Source: a virus
Length of the DNA: 27,979 nucleotides
Reading direction: 5' to 3' (one strand)
Virus record (IMG/VR): IMGVR_UViG_3300043446_001383
Location: 1-27,979 of that record
Positions 7,017 through 14,839 of the stretch are shown piece after piece; position 1 is the first letter of the stretch, and the number at the start of each line of letters is the position of its first letter. The notes under the pieces are model-generated. The model made no database searches, was not told where the DNA came from, and saw only the letters and a program-made list of their open reading frames with translations. The translations under genes were made by a program, and so were the position numbers.

Positions 7017-10000
7017 ATGGCTGAACAGGAACAAGGCAATATTAGACAGGAGTATAATAATGCTACGACTGGTCTCAACATGGACCAAACCCCCAACCAA
7101 ATACAGAAGGGGAAACTTACGTATGCATTAAATGCTGCTGTTGAAAACTTTGACTCTAATTCTGTAAACTATCAGAATGAGCCAGGGAATGAACTATGTG
7201 TTACATTCCCTTCTGGCTTTGTACTTATAGGTAATCATTTCATCCAAGAGAAGAATAAACATGTATTCTTCATCACTAATCCAGACACTGGGGCTAGTCA
7301 GATTGGTTATATGCAAAACAACGATTGTATCTATCGTGTTCTTGTAAATGCTCCATGTCTTAATTTCAATCTTGCCCATCCTATACAAAAGGTGGCACAC
7401 AAGATAACAAACTGCACTACAGAAATCTACTGGACAGATGGTTACAATCCTAGGAGATATTTAGATATTGACAACATCCCTAAGGTGTTGAAATCTGGCA
7501 CTCCTTTCTGTGATCCAGAATATACAGACGATCTAGACTGTAATCAGCTCAAGCTTCAACCTAATTTTAAGATTCCTCAAATAGAGGTAGCAGATGTTAC
7601 CAGCACAGGTAATCTAACAGCTGGTACATACCAATTTGCTATTCAATATTCTGATCCTCAGGGTAATCCTTACACATCCTACTATTCTATTACCAATCCA
7701 ACACCTATTGCTGATCCTTTTATTACATCAGTGAATTTCAACTATCCTGTTGGAAAATCCATCATTCTTGATATCAGCAATCTTGAGGACACTGGGCTTT
7801 ATCAATATTTTAACTTAGCAGTGATCAAAACAGTGAATGACATCACTTCTGTGGAGCTGGTAGGTACATATTACATTGATGCTGTACAGAAACAGATTAC
7901 ATACACTGGTCAGAATGTTACACAGATACGTCTAACCATCAATGATATATTTGAGAAGTTCCCTTATTATGACATAGCACAAGACCTGACCACCGCGCAG
8001 GATATTCTGATATGGGACAATCTTACATCTATTGATCGTATCAACTATCAAAGCATTGCTAATCAAATCAATCTTCAGTGGGAAAGCTGGAGAATTCCTG
8101 CTAATGAGAATTACGCAGATGAACTGAATGCCACAAATCTCAGAGGATATCTGAGGGATGAGGTGTATGCTTTTGAAATAGTATTCTTGCTTAAGAACGG
8201 TAAGCAAACTGATGGATTCCACATTCCTGGAAGAATAGCAAATAGTTTTGACTTGACACCAGTTTCTCCAGCTAACAATGACTTCATTGGTGAACCTGAT
8301 CCTTTTACAGGAACAAGTCCATATTGGAAGATTTATAACACAGCATCTGTTACAGGATTTTCTCCTGGTTATTCCCCTGCTGAAGATTATAAAGGCCCAT
8401 ACCAATATGGTCAGTTTTCATATTGGGAATCTACAGACACATATCCTTGTAACGTAGATGTTTGGGGTGATCTAGCTGGTCAACCCATCAGACATCACAA
8501 GTTTCCAGATATAAATATCAGTCCTGCGTATGAGTCTAAGATTTTTCTTGGACCCACTGCGATGGTGATGGGAAACGATGCTGTATTCCCTGTTGGTGTC
8601 CACTTAGATGTAGAACAAGTGGAGGCTCTTATTCAATCATCTAATCTAACAGATGATCAGAAAAGTGACATTGTTGGATTCAAGATTGTTCGTGCAAACC
8701 GTAACACAAATAAATCAATTGTAGCCAAAGGTATTCTTAGAAATGTTAATACATACGAAAGAGAAAAACAAACCTACTTCTATCCCAACTATCCTTACAA
8801 TGATCTTAATATAGATCCATTCCTTAATGAAACCAATAATGCTTGGACACAGATTTGTGATGGATATACAGTGATTATAGATTCATTAGGTCCAGATCCT
8901 GATGGAGGTCCTGACTGTGCAGTGGTTCAATACACTGATTGTAACAGTAATAAACAGGGAACAAAGAAGTATTTTGCTATAGGAACATATGACCTCTGTT
9001 CTACAGAAAAACCAATAGTCCTTGCTCCTGCAACAGGAAAAGCAGGACTTTCTACATATGATGTTTGGGTGGCAACCATATGTCCTCCTACGTTTTTAAA
9101 AACAGGTAACAGGATAGAATGGGTTGATATATACAACGGTCCTTCTAAAGAATGGATAACAGGATGGCCAGATGTGGAAACATTCACATTTAAAGCAGTT
9201 CCTGGAACTGTCCCTAAAGTAATAGAAGGCACTCCTGACAATATATGCTTCACTGGTCCCACGCGCGTGACTGGTCCAAATTGTAAGATTGAAACTCCAC
9301 AACACGGTGTAACAGAGAAATACAGACAAATATTCAACTCTCCAGAAACTTCCTTTGGACAACCGTTCTTGGGTGACATTCTGAAACTTGAGAGTGTAAT
9401 GTTTGGTAAGGGCAGTGCTCACTTTGTTGAAGTGAAGAGCAACGCTAAGTATAAGCTCTTAACAGAACAGGCTCAGGTGGATGCTCTTGACAGCTCTAAT
9501 AAATTAGGCGCTCTCACTACACCTTTCAGTGCTACAGCTATGTTCACAACATATCAGGCATATCTTGCCATATATGTGAACGGTATCACTAGAAAGAACT
9601 ATGCCTACTCCTTCAACTCTATAGCTGATTACAACTATGGTGTGGGAGTTCCTGACAACCTTGGTATCAAACAAAGAAACTTAGACATTGCTAGATATTT
9701 GATTCCTGGTGTACAGAACGTTGGTGATATACACAACATCAACAACTTCCAAAGAGAATCTTCTGTCTACCTAAGAACTGATCTAACCAGACCAGCGCTT
9801 CCTTTCCCAGACCAAAGCCCTAACATGGTATCTGGAGGAAGTCCTTTAGTGACAGACAAATCTAGATTCACTATATCAGAGATTGGTAATTGTGATGTTC
9901 CTGGTAAAGAAGAAGACATATCTGTTGTATCTTATTATGCTTCTTTGAAGAATCTGTTCCCAAATCAATACGGACAGATCTATTCATATGACACTGTAGA

Positions 10001-11726
10001 CACTGGTTTTCAATCACTTATCGGTGATGTCAATCAACCAAAAACAGTGTTTGGTGGAGATACATTTATTAGCAGATTTGCATTCAAGAGTAAGCTACCG
10101 TTCTTCATAGACAACAGAGTGAATGCTCCTGATGACAGTGATATATTCTATGATGAGATTGGTAATATAGCCTATCCAAAATACTGGCACTCAGCCAGAT
10201 CTATTCTGAAGGATTATGTAAGTAGTGGAGGAACACTGACAAACATCATATCTTACAAAGCTCACAACTTTGATTGTCCTAACGATCAGGGTATTATTGT
10301 TACACCTACACCTACATCCACTACCACTACATCCACCACTATTCTGCCAGGCACCATTATTTCAACCAATCCAAACAGAACATATTATGATGGATATTTC
10401 TATCTGTTTGCATATGGTATTCCTAATTTCTATTGTGAAAGCTCTTATAACGTAGATTTACGTCAAGCCTTTAATAATAGAGAAGGTGACTTCTGGCCTC
10501 ATGTAAGCACAAGTATTCCTGATGATTGGGTGCAACAAAGTTTTGTACCTATTGCTCAAGACAACACCTACTACTATAATGTCACCTATTCTAAGCAGAA
10601 TAAGGAGAACACATTCACCCATCTACCTATTGACTGGGATAAACCTTGTTATACATACTATCCATTTAGAGCCATCTATTCTGATTCTCAGAACATAGAT
10701 GCTGATAACAGAGTGAATAGCTGGTTGATATATAGAGCCATCTCTTATCATGATTTTCCTCAGAACTATGGAAACTTGATTTCTCTAGATGGTATTCAAA
10801 ACAGAGCTGTTCTTGCTCGCTTTGAGAACAAGACACTCATGTATAACAACCTCCTTACGATAGATACAAGCAACCCTCAGGCTGCATATGTGGGCAATCC
10901 TAGGCTATTCCAAGGGGCACCACCAATCGACTTTGCAGAAACTGACTTAGGATATGTAGGAACTCAAAACAAAATGCTTTTGAAGATTCCACAAGGACAG
11001 GTGACAGCAGATGCTAAACGTGGTCAGATATTCCTCATTACTGGTACACAAGCTGTAGATATTTCTGGTTTTGGATCTGGACTCAACAGGTTCTTTACAG
11101 ACCATCTGGCATTTGAAATATTACGTTATTTCCCAAATGTTCCTACAGATAACAACTATGCAGGAATTGGTTTACATGGTGTGTATGACAGCAAGTATGA
11201 CAGAGTGCTCATTACAAAGCTTGATTATATTCCTAAGGTGACTTCTATAATGTATGATGAAGTTACAAAAATGTTTTATGATGTAAAGGTGGTAAATGAT
11301 CTGCTGATCAGAGTGCCTATATCTCTGTCTGATGAAAACTACTTCTGTAACAAGAGCTGGACAGTGTCTTTCAACTTCAATACAAAGAGCTGGATAAGCT
11401 TCCATAGCTATCTTCCCAACTGGTATATTGGAGAGAATAACTTCTTCTATTCTGGCATCAATGGATGCTGTGATGATTTTGATGTGCTTGTTGGTACAAT
11501 TGGGCGTATTCCAACCACCACTACCACAACAACACTTGATTGTGCTCTTGAAGGAACAGTGTATGTTTACAATTGTGACTTGGACGGGGAGGCAATCCCT
11601 ATCACTACAACAACCACTACTAGTAGTACAACAACCACAACTACTAGTAGCACAAGTACAACAACAACAACTACTACTACAATTCTACCTGACTGTTTAT
11701 TAGCTGGAACAGCTGAAGAAATATAA
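7017..11726 (+). CDS. Giant beta-rich tail protein (stabilization/muzzle or tubular B-like), 1569 aa
   Basis: ATG 7017, TAA 11724-11726. The N-terminus has QEYNNATTGLNMDQTPNQI, KGKLTYALNAAVENFDSNSV and YQNEPGNELCVTFP. ITNCTTEIYWTDGYNPRR (to residue ~147) follows. These blocks are typical of the large tail 'stabilization' protein of crAss-like phages, whose counterpart in the crassvirus particle probably forms the distal tail muzzle. Most of the chain is beta-type, with many Tyr/Asn/Pro-rich loops. A Cys module near residues 633-660 (D-C-A-V-V-Q-Y-T-D-C-N) resembles one in the next gene. Three Thr/Ser tracts lie at residues 1096-1108, 1500-1506 and 1530-1555, the last two flanking a short Cys segment. 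The C-terminus is ILPDCLLAGTAEEI. It probably closes the tail and contacts the host surface, with flexible Thr linkers displaying the end modules. Confidence 0.75.
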   Translation: MAEQEQGNIRQEYNNATTGLNMDQTPNQIQKGKLTYALNAAVENFDSNSVNYQNEPGNELCVTFPSGFVLIGNHFIQEKNKHVFFITNPDTGASQIGYMQNNDCIYRVLVNAPCLNFNLAHPIQKVAHKITNCTTEIYWTDGYNPRRYLDIDNIPKVLKSGTPFCDPEYTDDLDCNQLKLQPNFKIPQIEVADVTSTGNLTAGTYQFAIQYSDPQGNPYTSYYSITNPTPIADPFITSVNFNYPVGKSIILDISNLEDTGLYQYFNLAVIKTVNDITSVELVGTYYIDAVQKQITYTGQNVTQIRLTINDIFEKFPYYDIAQDLTTAQDILIWDNLTSIDRINYQSIANQINLQWESWRIPANENYADELNATNLRGYLRDEVYAFEIVFLLKNGKQTDGFHIPGRIANSFDLTPVSPANNDFIGEPDPFTGTSPYWKIYNTASVTGFSPGYSPAEDYKGPYQYGQFSYWESTDTYPCNVDVWGDLAGQPIRHHKFPDINISPAYESKIFLGPTAMVMGNDAVFPVGVHLDVEQVEALIQSSNLTDDQKSDIVGFKIVRANRNTNKSIVAKGILRNVNTYEREKQTYFYPNYPYNDLNIDPFLNETNNAWTQICDGYTVIIDSLGPDPDGGPDCAVVQYTDCNSNKQGTKKYFAIGTYDLCSTEKPIVLAPATGKAGLSTYDVWVATICPPTFLKTGNRIEWVDIYNGPSKEWITGWPDVETFTFKAVPGTVPKVIEGTPDNICFTGPTRVTGPNCKIETPQHGVTEKYRQIFNSPETSFGQPFLGDILKLESVMFGKGSAHFVEVKSNAKYKLLTEQAQVDALDSSNKLGALTTPFSATAMFTTYQAYLAIYVNGITRKNYAYSFNSIADYNYGVGVPDNLGIKQRNLDIARYLIPGVQNVGDIHNINNFQRESSVYLRTDLTRPALPFPDQSPNMVSGGSPLVTDKSRFTISEIGNCDVPGKEEDISVVSYYASLKNLFPNQYGQIYSYDTVDTGFQSLIGDVNQPKTVFGGDTFISRFAFKSKLPFFIDNRVNAPDDSDIFYDEIGNIAYPKYWHSARSILKDYVSSGGTLTNIISYKAHNFDCPNDQGIIVTPTPTSTTTTSTTILPGTIISTNPNRTYYDGYFYLFAYGIPNFYCESSYNVDLRQAFNNREGDFWPHVSTSIPDDWVQQSFVPIAQDNTYYYNVTYSKQNKENTFTHLPIDWDKPCYTYYPFRAIYSDSQNIDADNRVNSWLIYRAISYHDFPQNYGNLISLDGIQNRAVLARFENKTLMYNNLLTIDTSNPQAAYVGNPRLFQGAPPIDFAETDLGYVGTQNKMLLKIPQGQVTADAKRGQIFLITGTQAVDISGFGSGLNRFFTDHLAFEILRYFPNVPTDNNYAGIGLHGVYDSKYDRVLITKLDYIPKVTSIMYDEVTKMFYDVKVVNDLLIRVPISLSDENYFCNKSWTVSFNFNTKSWISFHSYLPNWYIGENNFFYSGINGCCDDFDVLVGTIGRIPTTTTTTTLDCALEGTVYVYNCDLDGEAIPITTTTTTSSTTTTTTSSTSTTTTTTTTILPDCLLAGTAEEI
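8913..9000 (+). repeat. DCN cysteine module, copy 1 (inside 1569-aa protein)
   Basis: Encodes DCAVVQYTDCNSNKQG and a following Gly-rich strand up to a Cys. It aligns with the C-terminal module of the 171-aa protein (12116-12271): A/G-x-V-Q-Y/W-x-D-C-N-x-N-x-Q. It is a protein-level repeat with no long DNA identity. It could be a small disulfide- or metal-stabilised beta domain. Confidence 0.45.
10302..10340 (+). repeat. Thr/Ser/Pro codon tract B (internal to 1569-aa protein)
   Basis: Thirteen codons encoding T-P-T-P-T-S-T-T-T-T-S-T-T, followed by ILPG. This looks like a flexible linker between two beta-rich parts of the tail protein at residues 1096-1108. Confidence 0.85.
11514..11681 (+). 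repeat. Thr/Ser codon tracts C and D at the end of the 1569-aa protein
   Basis: Tract C (11514-11534) is seven Thr codons. A 22-residue Cys-containing segment follows (CALEGTVYVYNCDLDG core), then tract D (11604-11681) of 26 Thr/Ser codons, using ACT, ACA, ACC, AGT and AGC. After D comes ILPDC. Tract D contains ACTAGTAGTACAAC (11619-11632), repeated exactly in the next gene's tract at 12017-12030. Confidence 0.85.
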
Positions 11727-11758
11727 CCATTACTTTAATCTTTAAATATTATATATCA
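11727..11758 (+). other. AT-rich leader of the 171-aa gene
   Basis: 32 bases, almost all A and T, between two Thr-tract genes. No TAnnTTTG box and no hairpin is visible. It probably only lowers RNA structure around the ATG at 11759. Confidence 0.35.
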
Positions 11759-12274
11759 ATGACAGCATTAATAATATTAACCACAGCAGGAACAAGTACA
11801 GGACCTTTTAGTCTGTATTCAGATGTAGATAGTTTTGTAACACCTTTTGAATTAGGCATATCTAAAGCAGCACTTGAAGCTGGGTACACTTCATTTATTG
11901 TTCCTAATGGTACAACTATAATCAGAGTGAAGTCTAATAGCATATGTACAAACTATGTAGACCTTCCTCTTGGTACAACTACTACAACCACTACATCTAG
12001 TACTACTACCACTACAACTAGTAGTACAACCACTACAAGTACAACCACTACAACCTATTGTTCTACTGTTACTGAAGGACTTGGTTGTTTCAATTGGAAC
12101 TTTACAGCAGCGGAGGGAGGTGCAATCGTGCAGTGGATAGATTGTAACGGTAACAACCAAACATCAGTATTGGGTGGAGGTGATTCAGGAACTGCATGTT
12201 TGTGTGATGGTCAATCCCCAAATATTTTAGAGGGTAGCCTATCTATTTTAAGTCAAGTGGGTACATGTTCATAA
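11759..12274 (+). CDS. Thr-linker virion protein with shared N-terminal domain and Cys module, 171 aa
   Basis: Three parts are visible. Residues 1-72 are a small beta domain (LIILTTAGTSTGPFSLYSDV; GYTSFIVPNGTTIIRVKSNS; C63; LPLG) that aligns with residues 2-67 of the next protein. Residues 73-99 are 27 Thr/Ser residues in a row. Residues 100-171 form a Cys-containing beta module: Y-C-S-T-V-T-E-G-L-G-C-F, then AIVQWIDCNGNNQTSV (122-137), CLCDG, GTCS. This is an 'anchor - mucin-like stalk - head' design, as expected for a surface-exposed decoration. No family name is known to me. It sits between the giant tail protein and its probable partner, so it is likely displayed at the tail end. The short N-domain may bind the same site as its neighbour's. 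Confidence 0.65.
   Translation: MTALIILTTAGTSTGPFSLYSDVDSFVTPFELGISKAALEAGYTSFIVPNGTTIIRVKSNSICTNYVDLPLGTTTTTTTSSTTTTTTSSTTTTSTTTTTYCSTVTEGLGCFNWNFTAAEGGAIVQWIDCNGNNQTSVLGGGDSGTACLCDGQSPNILEGSLSILSQVGTCS
11975..12055 (+). repeat. Thr/Ser codon tract E (stalk of the 171-aa protein)
   Basis: 27 consecutive Thr/Ser codons, 22 Thr and 5 Ser, mixing ACT, ACA, ACC, AGT and TCT. It contains ACTAGTAGTACAAC (12017-12030), identical to a stretch of tract D 398 bases upstream. This is the longest uninterrupted tract in the window. Confidence 0.9.
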
Positions 12275-12286
12275 TGCGTTTAGTAA

Positions 12287-13150
12287 ATGAGTAAAACAAT
12301 TATCATAAAGCTGACTAGTTCAGGACCTACAGCAGGTCCTTTCACCATCACTGATGAATTTGGAAACATCATAGCAACTGGTGTTTCCAAAGACAGTTTG
12401 GCTAATGGTGTAAGCTATAATGTTGATGACAATGTTACAATGGTGACTATTGAGTCCACTGGTAAGTGTAAGAACAAAAAGACATTCCCAATTGGTGTCA
12501 CGAATCCTGTAGAAATAGCAGCTTCTAATTATAAACAAATTACAACAGCCTGCATCTGGAGGCACTTAACCAATCCAGAGGTGTATAACTACTTCTACGG
12601 AAACATAGAACCATACATCATTGAGTATCCTTTTGCCTACCAGTATTATGATGAAATTTTACAATCTGTTCAAGACTTCACTAGGGCCTACAAATACCTT
12701 CCTACAGATGATGGTATTTTCAACTACAACAGAAGGATAGCTACCAATAAATACTTCAATAAAGCTGTATTGTACAACGATCAGCAGTCTTCTGGTGTGC
12801 TTGAGTTGGTTCCAAAACCAATCAACAACCTAAAGGAATACTTGAAGTATCCTATATATAGCACTGAAAGTAAGACAATTACATTCACAAAGAGTGATAA
12901 CTTCTATCAATATAACACATTCTGGTCATTGGTTAGAGACAAAGCTGCACCTCTGTTTACAAAGAGTTGTGAGTCTCTGTCCATAGACAAGGTGGTAAAC
13001 CAAGCTAACATGGACTATGGCAAGAGATCCTTTAAGAAGGAACCTCTGAGAGCTAAGGATTTGAAGGTGAGACACATCCTTGATAATAGTTCAGAGACAC
13101 ATTTGGTTTCCCAATTTATTTACACACCAAGTCAAATCTCCTACAAATAA
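12287..13150 (+). CDS. Tail protein sharing an N-terminal domain with the 171-aa protein, 287 aa
   Basis: Residues 2-67 (TIIIKLTSSGPTAGPFTITD; GVSKDSL; NVTMVTIESTGKCKNKKTFP) repeat the N-domain of the upstream gene. From residue ~80 it is different: CIWRHLTNPEVYNYFYGNIE, YQYYDEILQSVQDFTRAYKY, many Tyr/Phe/Asn, then KSFKKEP-like basic blocks. It ends KVRHILDNSSETHLVSQFIY...SQISYK. That ending (V-R-x-I-L-D-N ... LVSQ) recalls the C-terminal part of crAss-like tail stabilization proteins, so this gene may supply a piece carried within one chain in other phages. It ends in the TAATG overlap with the next gene. Tail structural role probable; exact role unknown. Confidence 0.6.
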   Translation: MSKTIIIKLTSSGPTAGPFTITDEFGNIIATGVSKDSLANGVSYNVDDNVTMVTIESTGKCKNKKTFPIGVTNPVEIAASNYKQITTACIWRHLTNPEVYNYFYGNIEPYIIEYPFAYQYYDEILQSVQDFTRAYKYLPTDDGIFNYNRRIATNKYFNKAVLYNDQQSSGVLELVPKPINNLKEYLKYPIYSTESKTITFTKSDNFYQYNTFWSLVRDKAAPLFTKSCESLSIDKVVNQANMDYGKRSFKKEPLRAKDLKVRHILDNSSETHLVSQFIYTPSQISYK

Positions 13151-14838
13151 TGGCAAAGAAGCTAACATCATCCAAGGCAAGAGAAATCCTACACGACAAG
13201 AGCGTGCATGGACATCCTTTGACAGACAAGCAAAGAAGATTCTTTGGTGCTATTGCTGGAGGTGCTAAGCCTTATAAGGCTGAAGAGGGTGGCTGGTTAG
13301 ATAAGTATGAGCAGGGAGGATTGATGCTGAAGCAAAAGACCAAGGACAACTATGGTGAAAAACCAAATGTTAACAATGATAAAGCCACCTATCCTGATGG
13401 ATTTGTAGGATGGGAGTATGATATAACAGGACGTAATTATAGCCCTGCATGGGGTGGACAGTTTCAAATGGGTGGTAAATTAACATTTCTTGAACCAACA
13501 AGTAGAAAACTTCCTGCAGGATACAATCCTATAACAGGTGGTTCTAGTACAGAATATGCTGTCTCTATAGGTGGAGAAGATGGAGAACCTGCATATCTTA
13601 TACCATCTTTTAAATATGGTAAACTATTAAAAGATCCTGTGGATGAGTTTAGAAAAACAGGAGAACATCTTGGTGGTCCATTCAAAACATATCAAGAAGC
13701 AGATGAGTGGGAAAGAACAGTGAGACATCCATATGTAGAAAAAGGACAAACTATTCCCACCCCACTTAGAAGATGGGGAAAAGATTTTGCTATGGGAGGA
13801 TCTCTTCCTGGTGCTGTAGGATTCACATACGCGCGCACGCAGGGAGCTGCTCCTGATAATGGTCCATATGCTAAGAAGACAAAGGCTAGTGCACAGAATG
13901 GAATGGAGATGAAATACTACCAGGCAGGTTTAGACTTTAAACCTAAAACCATCAGCCAAGATGGAACAGTGATAGATCCTGATGGATATTGGAACCCAGA
14001 CAACTGGGGCAACCCTGTCATCATCCCATCTACAGACATCACTATGGAGGGTGTAGATCAACCACTTATTGGTGTTTCTGACACAGGAGACACACAATAC
14101 ATGCAACCTGGAGAAGACTATCAATTTGATGGTGACTACGTAACAGAATATCCAGTGGCTCAGAATGGCAAAACATTGTTTGTAGATAACCCTAATGATC
14201 CAAGATTAAAAGCTTATCAGGATAGTTTAGCAGCATATAATTTATCACAAAGATTTTTAAAAGGGTCAGCTTCAAGCACTGATTATAAACGTTATGCAAT
14301 AGCTAGCTCTGAACCTGATAAAGATAAGTATTGGGGATACGTTAATAAGGTAGTTCGTAAAGAACCAGTTGTAACTGAATTTAATAAATATAAAGGTATA
14401 AGTCCTATTAATGTAGAACCAGGTAGTGGAGGAAACGTAGGTAAAGAATTTTATCCAATATTTAAAAAACCAAAACAACCTGTAAAGTATAAAAAACCAG
14501 AACCTAAACAGGAATTACCTGTCAAGAAACCAGAACCACCTGTTCAAAAGAAACAGAACATATATGAAGGAACTCCTGTATATTCTCCTGGAGCTGGAAG
14601 TGGTTTACCAAGTGCTCTTATAGGATTTCTCAATAAGAAAGGAGACATTACATTCATTAAGCCTGAGGACTACGAAAGATTTGCTGTTCCTAAATATGGC
14701 AGAGAATACATAGAGAAACAAAGAGATGGTGGTGTGAATAAGGCTGATGAATATCCTATTGAAAAGCTGGATCAATTGCTTAACTTTACAAACTATAACA
14801 AACCAACCAAGGGTGGATGGTTAGATAAATACAACTGA
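13150..14838 (+). CDS. Virion-associated protein with GGWLDKY ends and LTDKQRRFFGAIAGG motif, 562 aa
   Basis: ATG overlaps the previous stop by one base. The N-terminus SSKAREILHDKSVHGHPLTD and KQRRFFGAIAGG (residues 7-38) is a basic motif seen in several crAss-like phage proteins. GGWLDKY occurs at 47-53 and again at the extreme C-terminus (555-561). The middle has repeated G-G blocks, SLPGAVGFTYARTQGAAPDN (218-237) and KKTKASAQNG, also remembered from crAss-like phages. A Lys/Pro-rich linker spans ~438-470. No enzymatic motif is visible. The low-complexity, Gly-rich, motif-repeat structure fits a cargo or ejection protein held in the particle, possibly cut at repeated motifs. Membrane segments are not evident. 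It ends TGA one base before the next gene. Confidence 0.6.
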   Translation: MAKKLTSSKAREILHDKSVHGHPLTDKQRRFFGAIAGGAKPYKAEEGGWLDKYEQGGLMLKQKTKDNYGEKPNVNNDKATYPDGFVGWEYDITGRNYSPAWGGQFQMGGKLTFLEPTSRKLPAGYNPITGGSSTEYAVSIGGEDGEPAYLIPSFKYGKLLKDPVDEFRKTGEHLGGPFKTYQEADEWERTVRHPYVEKGQTIPTPLRRWGKDFAMGGSLPGAVGFTYARTQGAAPDNGPYAKKTKASAQNGMEMKYYQAGLDFKPKTISQDGTVIDPDGYWNPDNWGNPVIIPSTDITMEGVDQPLIGVSDTGDTQYMQPGEDYQFDGDYVTEYPVAQNGKTLFVDNPNDPRLKAYQDSLAAYNLSQRFLKGSASSTDYKRYAIASSEPDKDKYWGYVNKVVRKEPVVTEFNKYKGISPINVEPGSGGNVGKEFYPIFKKPKQPVKYKKPEPKQELPVKKPEPPVQKKQNIYEGTPVYSPGAGSGLPSALIGFLNKKGDITFIKPEDYERFAVPKYGREYIEKQRDGGVNKADEYPIEKLDQLLNFTNYNKPTKGGWLDKYN

Positions 14839-14839
14839 T

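Noticed and set aside
6812-7024. 70-aa + strand frame at the end of the 323-aa gene
   Set aside because: It overlaps a well-supported gene in another frame and its composition looks like a shadow. It has no motif.
11514-12055. Diversity-generating retroelement or CRISPR-like array in the repetitive DNA
   Set aside because: No reverse transcriptase, template repeat or regularly spaced direct repeats with spacers. The repetition is in-frame Thr/Ser codons.
13080-13268. 62-aa + strand frame across the 287/562-aa junction
   Set aside because: It overlaps two supported genes that are joined by a TAATG overlap, with no independent evidence.
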